A stretch of 47,477 nt of DNA. Source: a virus. The notes beneath the pieces were generated by a model, which saw only the letters and a program-made list of their open reading frames with translations, did no database searches and was not told the origin of the DNA. This document shows positions 40,888-47,414 of the stretch, piece by piece. The DNA is taken from positions 1 to 47,477 of the IMG/VR virus record IMGVR_UViG_3300010392_001043; one strand, written 5' to 3'. A program made the position numbers and the translations under genes. Every line of letters begins with the position of its first letter. The stretch's first letter is position 1.

Positions 40888-41523
40888 ATGAAAGTAACAT
40901 TAAATTGCATTACTCAACCAGTGTTAGATATGACAGCGGAAGAATATATCATCTATGCTGCGCGGGTTAGTTCTGATGAACGTGTGAATAACGAAACAGC
41001 ACCTAAGCTGATGAATTATCTGATTAAACACAAACATTGGTCACCCTTTGAAATGATTAGTGTGGGTATTGAGATCGAAACATCACGCGCTATTGCTCAA
41101 CAGATATTGAGACATCGCTCGTTCTCCTTTCAGGAATTCAGTCAACGCTATGCGGCTGTCACTGATATGGAACCGGTTCAATTACGTTACCAAGCGGAAA
41201 CCAATCGTCAGAGCAGTACTGCTCAATTACCTGGGGATCACGATGCTCATCAAGGCGTGAGAGATGGTGTTGCGTACTGTGAAAACCTTTACCATCAACT
41301 GCTAGAAGACGGTGTTGCCAAAGAATGCGCGCGAATGATTCTACCGTTGACAACTCAAACGACCGTGGTCATGCACGGCACATTGCGAAGTTGGATACAC
41401 TTCTTTGATCAACGTTGTAGCGAACATGCGCAGTTAGAAATTCAACAAATAGCGTACGCTGCAAGGGATGAAATAGCGAAAGTTTGTCCCTGGACCGCCG
41501 CCGCACTTGATTGGAACGACTAG
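40888..41523 (+). CDS. thyX: Flavin-dependent thymidylate synthase ThyX
   Basis: 211 aa. The ThyX signature RHRSFSFQEFSQR (residues 75-87; RHRxxSxQxxSxR) is complete. Other family pieces: YAARVSSDERVNNE, LIKHKHWSPFEM (the H-x-SPxEH-like region, here FEM), SARMILPL-like ECARMILPLTTQTTV and the C-terminal RSWIHFFDQRCSEHAQLEIQ. Makes dTMP from dUMP using FAD and folate. It is the last gene of the replication operon, before a strong terminator; supplies dTTP for replication together with NrdJb further on. Confidence 0.95.
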   Translation: MKVTLNCITQPVLDMTAEEYIIYAARVSSDERVNNETAPKLMNYLIKHKHWSPFEMISVGIEIETSRAIAQQILRHRSFSFQEFSQRYAAVTDMEPVQLRYQAETNRQSSTAQLPGDHDAHQGVRDGVAYCENLYHQLLEDGVAKECARMILPLTTQTTVVMHGTLRSWIHFFDQRCSEHAQLEIQQIAYAARDEIAKVCPWTAAALDWND

Positions 41524-41579
41524 ACAACGTATAATCGTTTTATTCGGTAACGAATAATCCCCCCGATATTCTTTCCGAT

Positions 41580-41602
41580 AACCGCTTAATTGCGGTTTTT
41601 TT
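41580..41602 (+). terminator. Intrinsic terminator after thyX
   Basis: AACCGC-TTAATT-GCGGTT followed by TTTTTA: a 6-bp GC-rich stem with a T tract. It separates the replication operon from promoter E. The stem sequence is nearly the same as at 6273 and 10460. Confidence 0.85.
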
Positions 41603-41613
41603 ATGTCCAATCG

Positions 41614-41642
41614 TTGACAACAACGTCAATAAGCGTTAAGAT
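41614..41642 (+). promoter_or_regulatory. Palindromic early-type promoter E
   Basis: TTGACA (41614-41619), 17 nt, TAAGAT (41637-41642). Palindrome TTGAC-AACAAC-GTCAA at 41614-41629. Serves the small-gene cassette beginning at 41671, which ends with the lysozyme and later genes. Confidence 0.82.
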
Positions 41643-41670
41643 TAGTTAAGTCGAACAAACGGGGGATCAC

Positions 41671-41778
41671 ATGATTACCATAAAGCATAAAGGTGTTGTA
41701 ATTTACCGCACTAAGGATAATTACAAGCAAGCTTGGAAATTACTTCGTTACATCAGAAAGGAAAAACAATCATGGTGA
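41671..41778 (+). CDS. Small basic protein (35 aa)
   Basis: MITIKHKGVVIYRTKDNYKQ then AWKLLRYIRKEKQSW. Ribosome site GGGGGATCAC directly upstream of ATG makes translation likely. First gene behind promoter E; overlaps the PhaR-like gene by 7 nt. Function not recognised. Confidence 0.55.
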   Translation: MITIKHKGVVIYRTKDNYKQAWKLLRYIRKEKQSW

Positions 41779-42071
41779 TAGTAAAAATATACTCAGCTAA
41801 TCGCAGGCTTTACAGCACGAAAGATAATAAATACATAACTCATGCAACATTACGAAAATATATCATAGATGGTCTTGATGTTAAGGTTATACATTGTCCA
41901 GACAACAAGGATGTCACCGCGAAAATATTAATGAAATCATTGATCGATATTGGTGAAGAATTAGCAATCGATACGATACGTGAATTGATCATCTCATCCG
42001 ATAAAATCATTAAGCAGCGAGGTGTTGAGAAAGCTAACAGTATGATTTCAATATTTGGGGGCAAATTATGA
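41772..42071 (+). CDS. PhaR-like DNA-binding protein (PHB_acc_N-type)
   Basis: 99 aa from ATG 41772 (AAGGA upstream). VKIYSANRRLYSTKDNKYIT followed by HATLRKYIIDGLDVKVIHCP and DNKDVTAKILMKSLIDI matches the PhaR N-terminal domain (xKKYxNRRLYDTxxSxYIT...LxxLVxxGxxFxVxDAKTGEDIT). PhaR regulates polyhydroxyalkanoate granule genes in host bacteria. The C-terminus is helical. A phage copy could act as a regulator of phage or host genes; its target is unknown. Confidence 0.75.
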   Translation: MVIVKIYSANRRLYSTKDNKYITHATLRKYIIDGLDVKVIHCPDNKDVTAKILMKSLIDIGEELAIDTIRELIISSDKIIKQRGVEKANSMISIFGGKL

Positions 42072-42217
42072 GCATGTGGTCTATTTACGCGATATTATTC
42101 GTTTTATTAACTGTTAACTATGGAAAAGTGGGTATTGCGATCATGGTAATAATATCGGTACTAATTGTTACCATTAAACTTTTATCAGCAGTTATGTCAA
42201 CGGGAAAACAACGATGA
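42068..42217 (+). CDS. Small two-TM membrane protein (49 aa)
   Basis: MSMWSIYAILFVLLTVNYGK then VGIAIMVIISVLIVTIKLLS and a polar end; two TM hairpin. ATG overlaps the PhaR-like stop and its TGA overlaps the next ATG. Holin-like by shape and by its place two genes before the lysozyme, but no motif decides. Confidence 0.55.
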   Translation: MSMWSIYAILFVLLTVNYGKVGIAIMVIISVLIVTIKLLSAVMSTGKQR

Positions 42218-42372
42218 TAGTGTTACACATTGGGTTAATGGTTAAAGAAAAAAACGGTGAATTCTTCTGGTCAACGGTTGACGTCAATTCATTTGGTTTA
42301 ATGAAGTGGGAACAAATACCCGAATCATTATATGACGAGATCGTAAAATTTGAGGAAGGTGATCAATCGTGA
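42214..42372 (+). CDS. Hypothetical protein (52 aa)
   Basis: MIVLHIGLMVKEKNGEFFWS followed by TVDVNSFGLMKWEQIPESLY and an acidic end. ATGA coupling at the front and a GTGA overlap with the lysozyme at the back. No family recognised. Confidence 0.5.
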   Translation: MIVLHIGLMVKEKNGEFFWSTVDVNSFGLMKWEQIPESLYDEIVKFEEGDQS

Positions 42373-42797
42373 ATTTATTAGCATTACTTTTGATTTTGAA
42401 CATCCAAGATCACATAAAATCACACGAAGGATTTAGATCAAAACCTTACTTTGATTCGGAGGGACTTTTAACCATCGGGTACGGTCGCAATTTGCAATCC
42501 GTGGGCATATCTAAAGAAACCGCTCAAATCATGCTTGAGAAAGATATAGCCACATGTGTGAAACAGCTTACAAAAAATTATCCATGGTATTTGAAAAGAA
42601 AACACAGTGCTCAAATTGTCCTAATTGACATGTGTTTCAACATGGGTTTACCAAGACTATCGAAATTTGAAAAAATGCTTGGGGCGTTACTTGCCAAAAA
42701 CTACGAACTTGCTGCTGTGGAATGTTTAGATAGTCCATATGGTAGAAAGTATCCAAGACGAGCCAACAGAAACGCTAACTTACTCAGGGGGAAATAA
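42369..42797 (+). CDS. Endolysin: T4-type lysozyme (GH24)
   Basis: 142 aa, GTG start. Catalytic triad with exact T4-lysozyme spacing: E20 (KSHEG), D29 (YFDSEG), T35 (LLTIGYGRN). Further family parts: LIDMCFNMGLPRLSKFEKML and CLDSPYGRKYPRRANRNANL. It cuts the glycan backbone of peptidoglycan. The hydrophobic N-terminus (MNLLALLLILNI) might act as a weak signal anchor. Unlike usual late lysis genes it sits in a cassette behind an early-type promoter. Confidence 0.88.
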   Translation: MNLLALLLILNIQDHIKSHEGFRSKPYFDSEGLLTIGYGRNLQSVGISKETAQIMLEKDIATCVKQLTKNYPWYLKRKHSAQIVLIDMCFNMGLPRLSKFEKMLGALLAKNYELAAVECLDSPYGRKYPRRANRNANLLRGK

Positions 42798-43267
42798 TGA
42801 AAGGTGACAGATCTAATGATGGTAAACCACCGGTATCGATGGTATTGGAAGCTTCTGAAGCGATTATAGGTTGTGCCGAAGTATTAAAATTTGGTGCCGA
42901 AAAGTACAGTCGTGGGAATTGGAAAAAAGGGCTCAATCACACCGAAATTTGCGATAGTCTCATACGTCACTTGACGCAATATCTCACCGGTGAAGATAAC
43001 GACGATGAAAGTAATTTACCGCATGTGGACCATATTCTATGTAATGCGTTGTTTTTGTCAGAGTTAACCAAGACTCGCTTAGACTTGGACGACAGATCAT
43101 CAATACTTTCGAATAGCGGTTGTCCAAATTGCGGAAATGAAAAACTCACATTGTTGAGGACTGAACGTCTTAAACGATGCACTGATTGCCAAACTGATAT
43201 CGAATGGTTACTTGACCCAGGTCAAAAACCAGTTGGTTACACCGTACAGGATGATCAAGATGAATAA
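42797..43267 (+). CDS. DUF5664 dATP/dGTP diphosphohydrolase-like with zinc ribbon
   Basis: 156 aa. Residues 1-95: KGDRSNDGKPPVSMVLEASE, VLKFGAEKYSRGNWKKGLNH, SLIRHLTQYLTGEDNDDESN and LPHVDHILCNALFLSEL give the DUF5664/MazG-like pattern. Residues 112-140: zinc ribbon CPNCGNEKLTLLRTERLKRC TDC with the LDPGQKPVGY end seen in small phage zinc proteins. So it looks like a fusion of a dNTP pyrophosphohydrolase and a zinc ribbon. Acts on nucleotide pools. Confidence 0.75.
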   Translation: MKGDRSNDGKPPVSMVLEASEAIIGCAEVLKFGAEKYSRGNWKKGLNHTEICDSLIRHLTQYLTGEDNDDESNLPHVDHILCNALFLSELTKTRLDLDDRSSILSNSGCPNCGNEKLTLLRTERLKRCTDCQTDIEWLLDPGQKPVGYTVQDDQDE

Positions 43268-43418
43268 CGATATTATGGACGTGCTAGACACCAACGCCGC
43301 TTCAGTGTTCGGTGGTGACACATTTTATGATGTTGAAACACTGGATCATTTTCAATATTTATTAGAAAGATGGACTAAAGAAACAAACAAACTAAAAGAG
43401 GATTTAATCAATGACTAG
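43260..43418 (+). CDS. Small hypothetical protein sharing a DNA segment with the primase
   Basis: 52 aa from ATG 43260: MNNDIMDVLDTNAASVFGGD then TFYDVETLDHFQYLLERWTK with a charged end. Bases 43290-43314 equal 38970-38994 exactly and are read in the same frame (TNAASVFG). It overlaps both neighbours. The family is not recognised. Confidence 0.5.
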   Translation: MNNDIMDVLDTNAASVFGGDTFYDVETLDHFQYLLERWTKETNKLKEDLIND

Positions 43419-43803
43419 ACAACTAGAACTCGAAGCAATGAGTGACTTTGATCTTAATTGCTTAGTTGCCATGATTGTACACCCTGATTTAAGGTATGCA
43501 GATAGTGACTATGTTTTCGAAAAGAAGAATGGATCTGCTAATTTTAGGTTATGCAACGCTGTCGGAGAAGATTTGGACGCATGAACATATGATTATTGCA
43601 ACAACCCCAGCGACATCATGCCGATAGCTTTTGAAAATAAGATAAATCTGTCCTATGACATCTCTCAACCCGATCTTGGATGGTTAGTTGAACATTATGA
43701 GTATTTACCACCGGATGATTTTAAACCATACCGATCTAGACACGAAAACCCATATCGAGCAATGTGTGTCGTATTTATATTACTAAACGAGGATCAATCA
43801 TGA
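43411..43803 (+). pseudogene. DUF2591-like gene interrupted by an in-frame TGA
   Basis: One frame holds MTRQLELEAMSDFDLNCLVA ... NFRLCNAVGEDLDA, TGA at 43582-43584, then TYDYCNNPSDIMPIAFENKI ... DQPDLGWL-like QPDLGWLVEHYEYL ... NPYRAMCVVFILLNED. Together both halves follow the DUF2591 pattern (SDFxINxxVA, CNNPxDAxPI, W, NPxRAxxIVFL). The stop cuts it to 57 aa, with a possible restart at ATG 43618 (61 aa). A TGG-to-TGA change, readthrough, restart, or sequence error are all possible. Confidence 0.7.
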
Positions 43804-43878
43804 GTAGAATAATCTGTCACCATAAAGGAAGATATAACCTAACTATCTAATGACCAACTAACTTTAAAGGAAATAGAA

Positions 43879-44070
43879 ATGTTTAAAAAAAGAAAATTCT
43901 TAAACAAATGCAAAGAATACGTGAAAAATTGGGATACAGAAATGTACGGTTTTGTAGTAATTCAAACAAATGGGAAATTGATACGTACAAACAATAAAGA
44001 CAAAGGTGAGGTTACGCTCGATAAAGTAGAGTTCGTAAAGTTTATGGAAATTATTGGCCGTAACACCTAA
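43879..44070 (+). CDS. Hypothetical protein
   Basis: 63 aa; basic N-terminus (MFKKRKFLNKCKEYVKNWDT), then MYGFVVIQTNGKLIRTNNKD and a helical end. AAAGGAAATAG ribosome site. No family recognised. The 64-nt gap after it shows nothing notable. Confidence 0.55.
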   Translation: MFKKRKFLNKCKEYVKNWDTEMYGFVVIQTNGKLIRTNNKDKGEVTLDKVEFVKFMEIIGRNT

Positions 44071-44134
44071 TGATTGAATCAAGTATAGGCTGAAAAGTCA
44101 CGCAACGGTTAACAAACTAAACGAGGATTAATTA

Positions 44135-44761
44135 ATGACTGTAAAAATAGACCAGCCGATTGTCGGTTACAAAGTTAAAACAGATGAAACTAACTTGGTA
44201 GAAATGCACGAGAAGTTGACACGACCTGAAATCTTACCTGGTGCGACTTATAAACTGAAAACACCGTTGTCTGAGCATGCTCTTTACATCACTATTACCG
44301 ATTATGTGCTCAATGAAGGCACAGATCACGAGTCACATCAACCGTTTGAGATATTCATTAATTCTAAAAACATGGATAATTTCCAATGGATCGTCGCGTT
44401 GACACGAGTTATTAGTGCAGTTTTCCGCAAAGGTGGTGAATGCGCGTTCCTGGTTGATGAGCTTAAAGCTGTTTTTGACCCAAAAGGGGGATATTTCAAA
44501 AAAGGCGGTAAGTTCATGCCCTCACTGGTTGCCGAAATTGGTTATGTTATCGAATCTCACATGATTAGCCGTGATGTGATTGAGGCACCCAAGTTAGACG
44601 AACACCAGCAGAAGCTCGTTGATGAGAAGGGTGCCGCTGTTAGTGGTGATTCAGAGTTCCCTGATAGCGCAACACTATGTGCAAGCTGTAGCACAAAAGC
44701 AGTAGTGATACTGGACGGGTGCCAAACGTGCCTTAATTGTGCCGAGTCAAAGTGTGGATGA
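44135..44761 (+). CDS. nrdJb: NrdJb-like TSCPD-domain protein (class II ribonucleotide reductase small part)
   Basis: 208 aa. Very close in pattern to NrdJb of split class II reductases: RPEILPGATYKLKTPLSEHA LYITI, EIFINSKNMDNFQWIVALTR VISAVFRKGGE, ELKAVFDPKGGYFKKGGKFM and PSLVAEIGYVIE, then LCASCSTKAVVILDGCQTC and LNCAESKCG. In relatives the last motif is CLNCGHSKCG; here Gly-His is replaced by Ala-Glu. NrdJb completes the B12-dependent enzyme NrdJa and carries the redox cysteines. No NrdJa gene is in this window, so it may serve the host NrdJa. Confidence 0.85.
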   Translation: MTVKIDQPIVGYKVKTDETNLVEMHEKLTRPEILPGATYKLKTPLSEHALYITITDYVLNEGTDHESHQPFEIFINSKNMDNFQWIVALTRVISAVFRKGGECAFLVDELKAVFDPKGGYFKKGGKFMPSLVAEIGYVIESHMISRDVIEAPKLDEHQQKLVDEKGAAVSGDSEFPDSATLCASCSTKAVVILDGCQTCLNCAESKCG

Positions 44762-45050
44762 TATTCTCAAAGCTATCAACATGTTATCAATCGATATCAT
44801 GAACAAACTTGAATTAGCCTGTCTTGATGAAGGCTTTTCACCGCAGAGGGTCTTAAAAATGTGTCAAGCGTATACAGTAGGACAAGATAAATTTTGTGAT
44901 AGATGTGGGTTTGTGTGGGATATGAACGACCCGGAACCGCCCGTGTGTGTTACTGATAAAGAACGTAAGTGTGATTCATGTGGTAGTAAAAAATTAACGG
45001 CCGCTGGTAAATGTAAATATTGTGTTGACAACTCCGTCAATAACGTTTAA
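44739..45050 (+). CDS. Zinc-ribbon protein
   Basis: 103 aa from GTG 44739; GTG 44754 or ATG 44781 are also possible. Helical N-terminus (DDILKAINMLSIDIMNKLEL), then CDRCGFVWDMNDPEPPVCV and CDSCGSKKLTAAGKCKYC: four C-x2-C-type pairs, at least one zinc ribbon. Overlaps NrdJb by 23 nt. Its 3' end contains promoter F. May be a redox or regulatory partner; unproven. Confidence 0.6.
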   Translation: MPSQSVDDILKAINMLSIDIMNKLELACLDEGFSPQRVLKMCQAYTVGQDKFCDRCGFVWDMNDPEPPVCVTDKERKCDSCGSKKLTAAGKCKYCVDNSVNNV

Positions 45051-45053
45051 ACT
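45025..45053 (+). promoter_or_regulatory. Palindromic early-type promoter F
   Basis: TTGACA (45025-45030), 17 nt, TAAACT (45048-45053). Palindrome TTGAC-AACTCC-GTCAA at 45025-45040. Followed by ACTTATAAGTTAATCGAA, the shared leader. Overlaps the end of the zinc-ribbon gene. Confidence 0.85.
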
Positions 45054-45080
45054 ACTTATAAGTTAATCGAAAAGGGCAAC

Positions 45081-45272
45081 ATGATGACTGAAAAAGAAAT
45101 GTACGAAACTAGAAATGTTGAAAAACTTGCCGCTTTGGTGAAGGGTGTTAGAGGTTTAATCATTCATGATGATGGTGCTGTTACAAAAACAGATTACTTA
45201 GAACTAGAAAGTTTCGTTGCACGCTTGTATAGCGACACGGTTAAAAACGTAAACGGAATGCTTGAACTGTAA
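45081..45272 (+). CDS. Hypothetical protein
   Basis: 63 aa, mostly helical and acidic (MMTEKEMYETRNVEKLAALV, then YLELESFVARLYSDTVKNV). Starts directly after the leader of promoter F (GGGCAAC). Its stop shares a base with the next ATG. No family recognised. Confidence 0.6.
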   Translation: MMTEKEMYETRNVEKLAALVKGVRGLIIHDDGAVTKTDYLELESFVARLYSDTVKNVNGMLEL

Positions 45273-45361
45273 TGAACTTAGTAATCATATTAATCATTTC
45301 AATCGTGGTTGTCGCAATCAACCACAAAACCAAATTCACCGCGAGGATAGTAAAACGATGA
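45272..45361 (+). CDS. 29-residue membrane peptide
   Basis: MNLVIILIISIVVVAINHKT then KFTARIVKR: one TM and a basic tail. TAATG overlap at the front and ATGA overlap at the back place it in the translated chain of this cassette. Too small to assign. Confidence 0.4.
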   Translation: MNLVIILIISIVVVAINHKTKFTARIVKR

Positions 45362-45519
45362 GCAAGTTACAACAAGCCGTTAACGTTTACATTGCTGAAA
45401 CAAAAACTGATGAGCAACGTCGCATCAAAGAGCAACGTCGTATTGCTGAAAACCGTCGATTCATTACTTGTTTGTTCGTTTTAGGTGCTTTTATCTTGTT
45501 TTTATACATTTGTTATTGA
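45358..45519 (+). CDS. Small C-terminally anchored membrane protein (53 aa)
   Basis: From ATG 45358 (GAGGATAG upstream): a charged helical head (ETKTDEQRRIKEQRRIAENR, with an EQRRI duplication) and a C-terminal TM (FITCLFVLGAFILFLYICY). Upstream in-frame start at 45262 lies in the previous gene. The tail contains promoter G at its end. Unknown role. Confidence 0.5.
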   Translation: MSKLQQAVNVYIAETKTDEQRRIKEQRRIAENRRFITCLFVLGAFILFLYICY

Positions 45520-45544
45520 CAGGCTCGTCAATAACGTTTAAACT
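45516..45544 (+). promoter_or_regulatory. Palindromic early-type promoter G
   Basis: TTGACA (45516-45521), 17 nt, TAAACT (45539-45544). Palindrome TTGAC-AGGCTC-GTCAA at 45516-45531, then ACTTGTAAGTTAATCGAA. From TTGACA to the leader it is almost the same as promoter F. Serves the 45575 gene. Confidence 0.85.
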
Positions 45545-45574
45545 ACTTGTAAGTTAATCGAACAGGTAACAATC

Positions 45575-45922
45575 ATGAACATATACAACTTTCAATCAAA
45601 TAGCGTTAGATCTCAGATTCATCGAAAAATGCGTAGAGCGATGACCAGGGGAACGTTTGAATTAATATGTAATCGAAAAGGTAGACCTTATTTAGTTGTA
45701 AAACGCGTTAAAACCAATAAGGGTCGAATTTTTCAATTCACTACTATTTCTGGAAAAGATGTTACTGAATTCATGTATAAAGCATTGAAAGGTGAATACG
45801 GTCAAAGATTCCCCGGTGGTCATGTTCAATCAAACCCCACTTTGTCGGGCGTTAATTGTTACATCGACATAACAGTCAAAGGCGCTGGTACAGCAACAAT
45901 AGAGTCCGTTAGTATAATGTGA
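45575..45922 (+). CDS. Hypothetical protein
   Basis: 115 aa. Basic N-terminal part (SVRSQIHRKMRRAMTRGTFE, RPYLVVKRVKTNKGRIFQFT) and a beta C-terminus (NCYIDITVKGAGTATIESV). Directly behind promoter G with ribosome site CAGGTAAC. Charge would suit nucleic-acid binding; no family recognised. Confidence 0.6.
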   Translation: MNIYNFQSNSVRSQIHRKMRRAMTRGTFELICNRKGRPYLVVKRVKTNKGRIFQFTTISGKDVTEFMYKALKGEYGQRFPGGHVQSNPTLSGVNCYIDITVKGAGTATIESVSIM

Positions 45923-45954
45923 TATCATTCAGTTTTCAATATGGAGAAACTGAG

Positions 45955-46089
45955 ATGATTAAACCAATTGCTAAATCATTAGTACGACAATTAATCGATG
46001 GTAACGCCTTCCCTAATTCATTCTGGAACTCTGATGGATCAATCAATTGTAGCGGTATATATTACTGTGAACAACCGGTGATTTGTTGA
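45955..46089 (+). CDS. Small hypothetical protein (44 aa)
   Basis: MIKPIAKSLVRQLIDGNAFP then NSFWNSDGSINCSGIYYCEQ and PVIC. GGAGAAACTGAG before ATG is a good ribosome site. Its place before the SGNH protein and the style of the start suggest a virion-associated partner. A TATAAT at 45912 lacks a good -35. Confidence 0.5.
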   Translation: MIKPIAKSLVRQLIDGNAFPNSFWNSDGSINCSGIYYCEQPVIC

Positions 46090-46099
46090 GGGGTTTGAT

Positions 46100-47413
46100 A
46101 TGGCTATAGAACAACCAATCTGCAATCCCACCACCCCAGGAAGTGGTCAGGTACTAGTAAACGCATTAGCTACCCTATCAAGCCTTATGAACATCACTAG
46201 TGTAATAACAGCGAGCACGTTTGGTGATTCATACGCTGATTATCAAAGATTCACTGACATGGGTAATAATTACCAATTCTCAACAATACAAGCAAGTAAT
46301 TGGGCATTTTTTCTTGCTAATATGGGTAATAGGGTAAATGTAACTAATTTCAAAGGTGTCGGTGGTGATAATTTCGCAGATATGCGAACACGTTTGACGG
46401 CAGATATACTAACACCTAAAACCCAACTAGTTCTAATGAACGGTGGGGTAAATGATTTCTATGCAGATGGTAGGTCAGCAGTTGACGCATTTGCAGATTT
46501 TGAGTTTATGGTCGACGCGATGGTCGCCAACGGGCAATTGGTATTATTTCAAAATACGCCTGCACAAAACTCATCGCGCGGTTTCTTTAGCGTTGCAAAA
46601 ACAATAGAGCTAGCAACATTTAATTTGCTAGTTGATGAGTACGCAAGAACGCAAGACGGATTAATTGTAGTAAACGTCAACACACCATCAACAAATCAAA
46701 ATGATAATGCTAATGGTGCTGCTAGAGCAGATTATTATATTGGTCTTGACAAGATTCATTACGGAATTTTTGGATCTTATGATTCAAGTAGACTATCTGA
46801 AGAAGCTGTTGCCCCATGGTTTATACGAGGTAACAACACTCACGGTATGCACCCATTGCTCAGCGGGGACATAGGTGACATCAATTTCAACAATTTTAAT
46901 TCCAACACTGGTACCGCTGGAACTGGTATGTCCGGAACTGTACCCGCTGGTTGGATTGCCAAGCGCCAATCTGGCGAAGGTACGATGGTTGGTTCTCACA
47001 ATGCTGATACGGGTGACTATGAGATTGCTATAACTAAGGCAGTCGCCGCAACGTCTTCAGTGTTTAGAGTTGAGTCAAATGAGTTAAAATCAAATTTTGT
47101 CGGTGGTGAAACCGTATCAGTCAAACTGATGATGAGCCTCACTGGTGAAAACGATATTGAAGAAATAAGAGCCTACCATTACAATGATAACGGTGTTGAT
47201 CCATATTTTACTGTCGATTGGGGCCGAAGTATTAATAACTATACACCAGTTAGTCCAATGTCTGTCACTGACATACTTATTGATATTGCACCGAGTGTTA
47301 TACTCGCAACACCTCTTGTTAATGTTAAATTTTTCATCGACATACGTTTAAAAGGTGATTCAACGTGTACGTTAACTCTAAAACACATTAGATACACAGT
47401 AACAGGACCATAA
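46100..47413 (+). CDS. SGNH/GDSL-hydrolase virion protein
   Basis: 437 aa. SGNH blocks in order: GDSYAD (42-47), GVGGDNFADM (87-96; Gly and oxyanion site), NGGVNDFYAD (114-123) and DKIHYG (217-222; catalytic Asp and His). From ~265 a second beta domain (NFNNFNSNTGTAGTGMSGTV, then WIAKRQSG...) ends TLTLKHIRYTVTGP like a carbohydrate-binding module. Such proteins de-acetylate host capsule or LPS from tail fibres or spikes. Enzymatic target not known. Confidence 0.8.
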   Translation: MAIEQPICNPTTPGSGQVLVNALATLSSLMNITSVITASTFGDSYADYQRFTDMGNNYQFSTIQASNWAFFLANMGNRVNVTNFKGVGGDNFADMRTRLTADILTPKTQLVLMNGGVNDFYADGRSAVDAFADFEFMVDAMVANGQLVLFQNTPAQNSSRGFFSVAKTIELATFNLLVDEYARTQDGLIVVNVNTPSTNQNDNANGAARADYYIGLDKIHYGIFGSYDSSRLSEEAVAPWFIRGNNTHGMHPLLSGDIGDINFNNFNSNTGTAGTGMSGTVPAGWIAKRQSGEGTMVGSHNADTGDYEIAITKAVAATSSVFRVESNELKSNFVGGETVSVKLMMSLTGENDIEEIRAYHYNDNGVDPYFTVDWGRSINNYTPVSPMSVTDILIDIAPSVILATPLVNVKFFIDIRLKGDSTCTLTLKHIRYTVTGP

Positions 47414-47414
47414 T

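Noticed and set aside
42278-42287. Another copy of the palindromic operator
   Set aside because: TTGACGTCAA has no spacer between arms and lies in coding sequence without a -10 at 17 nt.
42797-43267. Sign of a 2-aminoadenine (Z) genome
   Set aside because: A dATP/dGTP diphosphohydrolase-like gene alone is not enough; no PurZ, DatZ or PolA-type DpoZ is visible and the polymerase is family B-like.
43582-43584. General UGA recoding
   Set aside because: Many intact genes with clear C-termini end in TGA, so the single in-frame TGA is local.
43800-43850. 16-codon ORF after the interrupted gene
   Set aside because: Too short, no neighbour coupling beyond an ATGA overlap and no recognisable feature.
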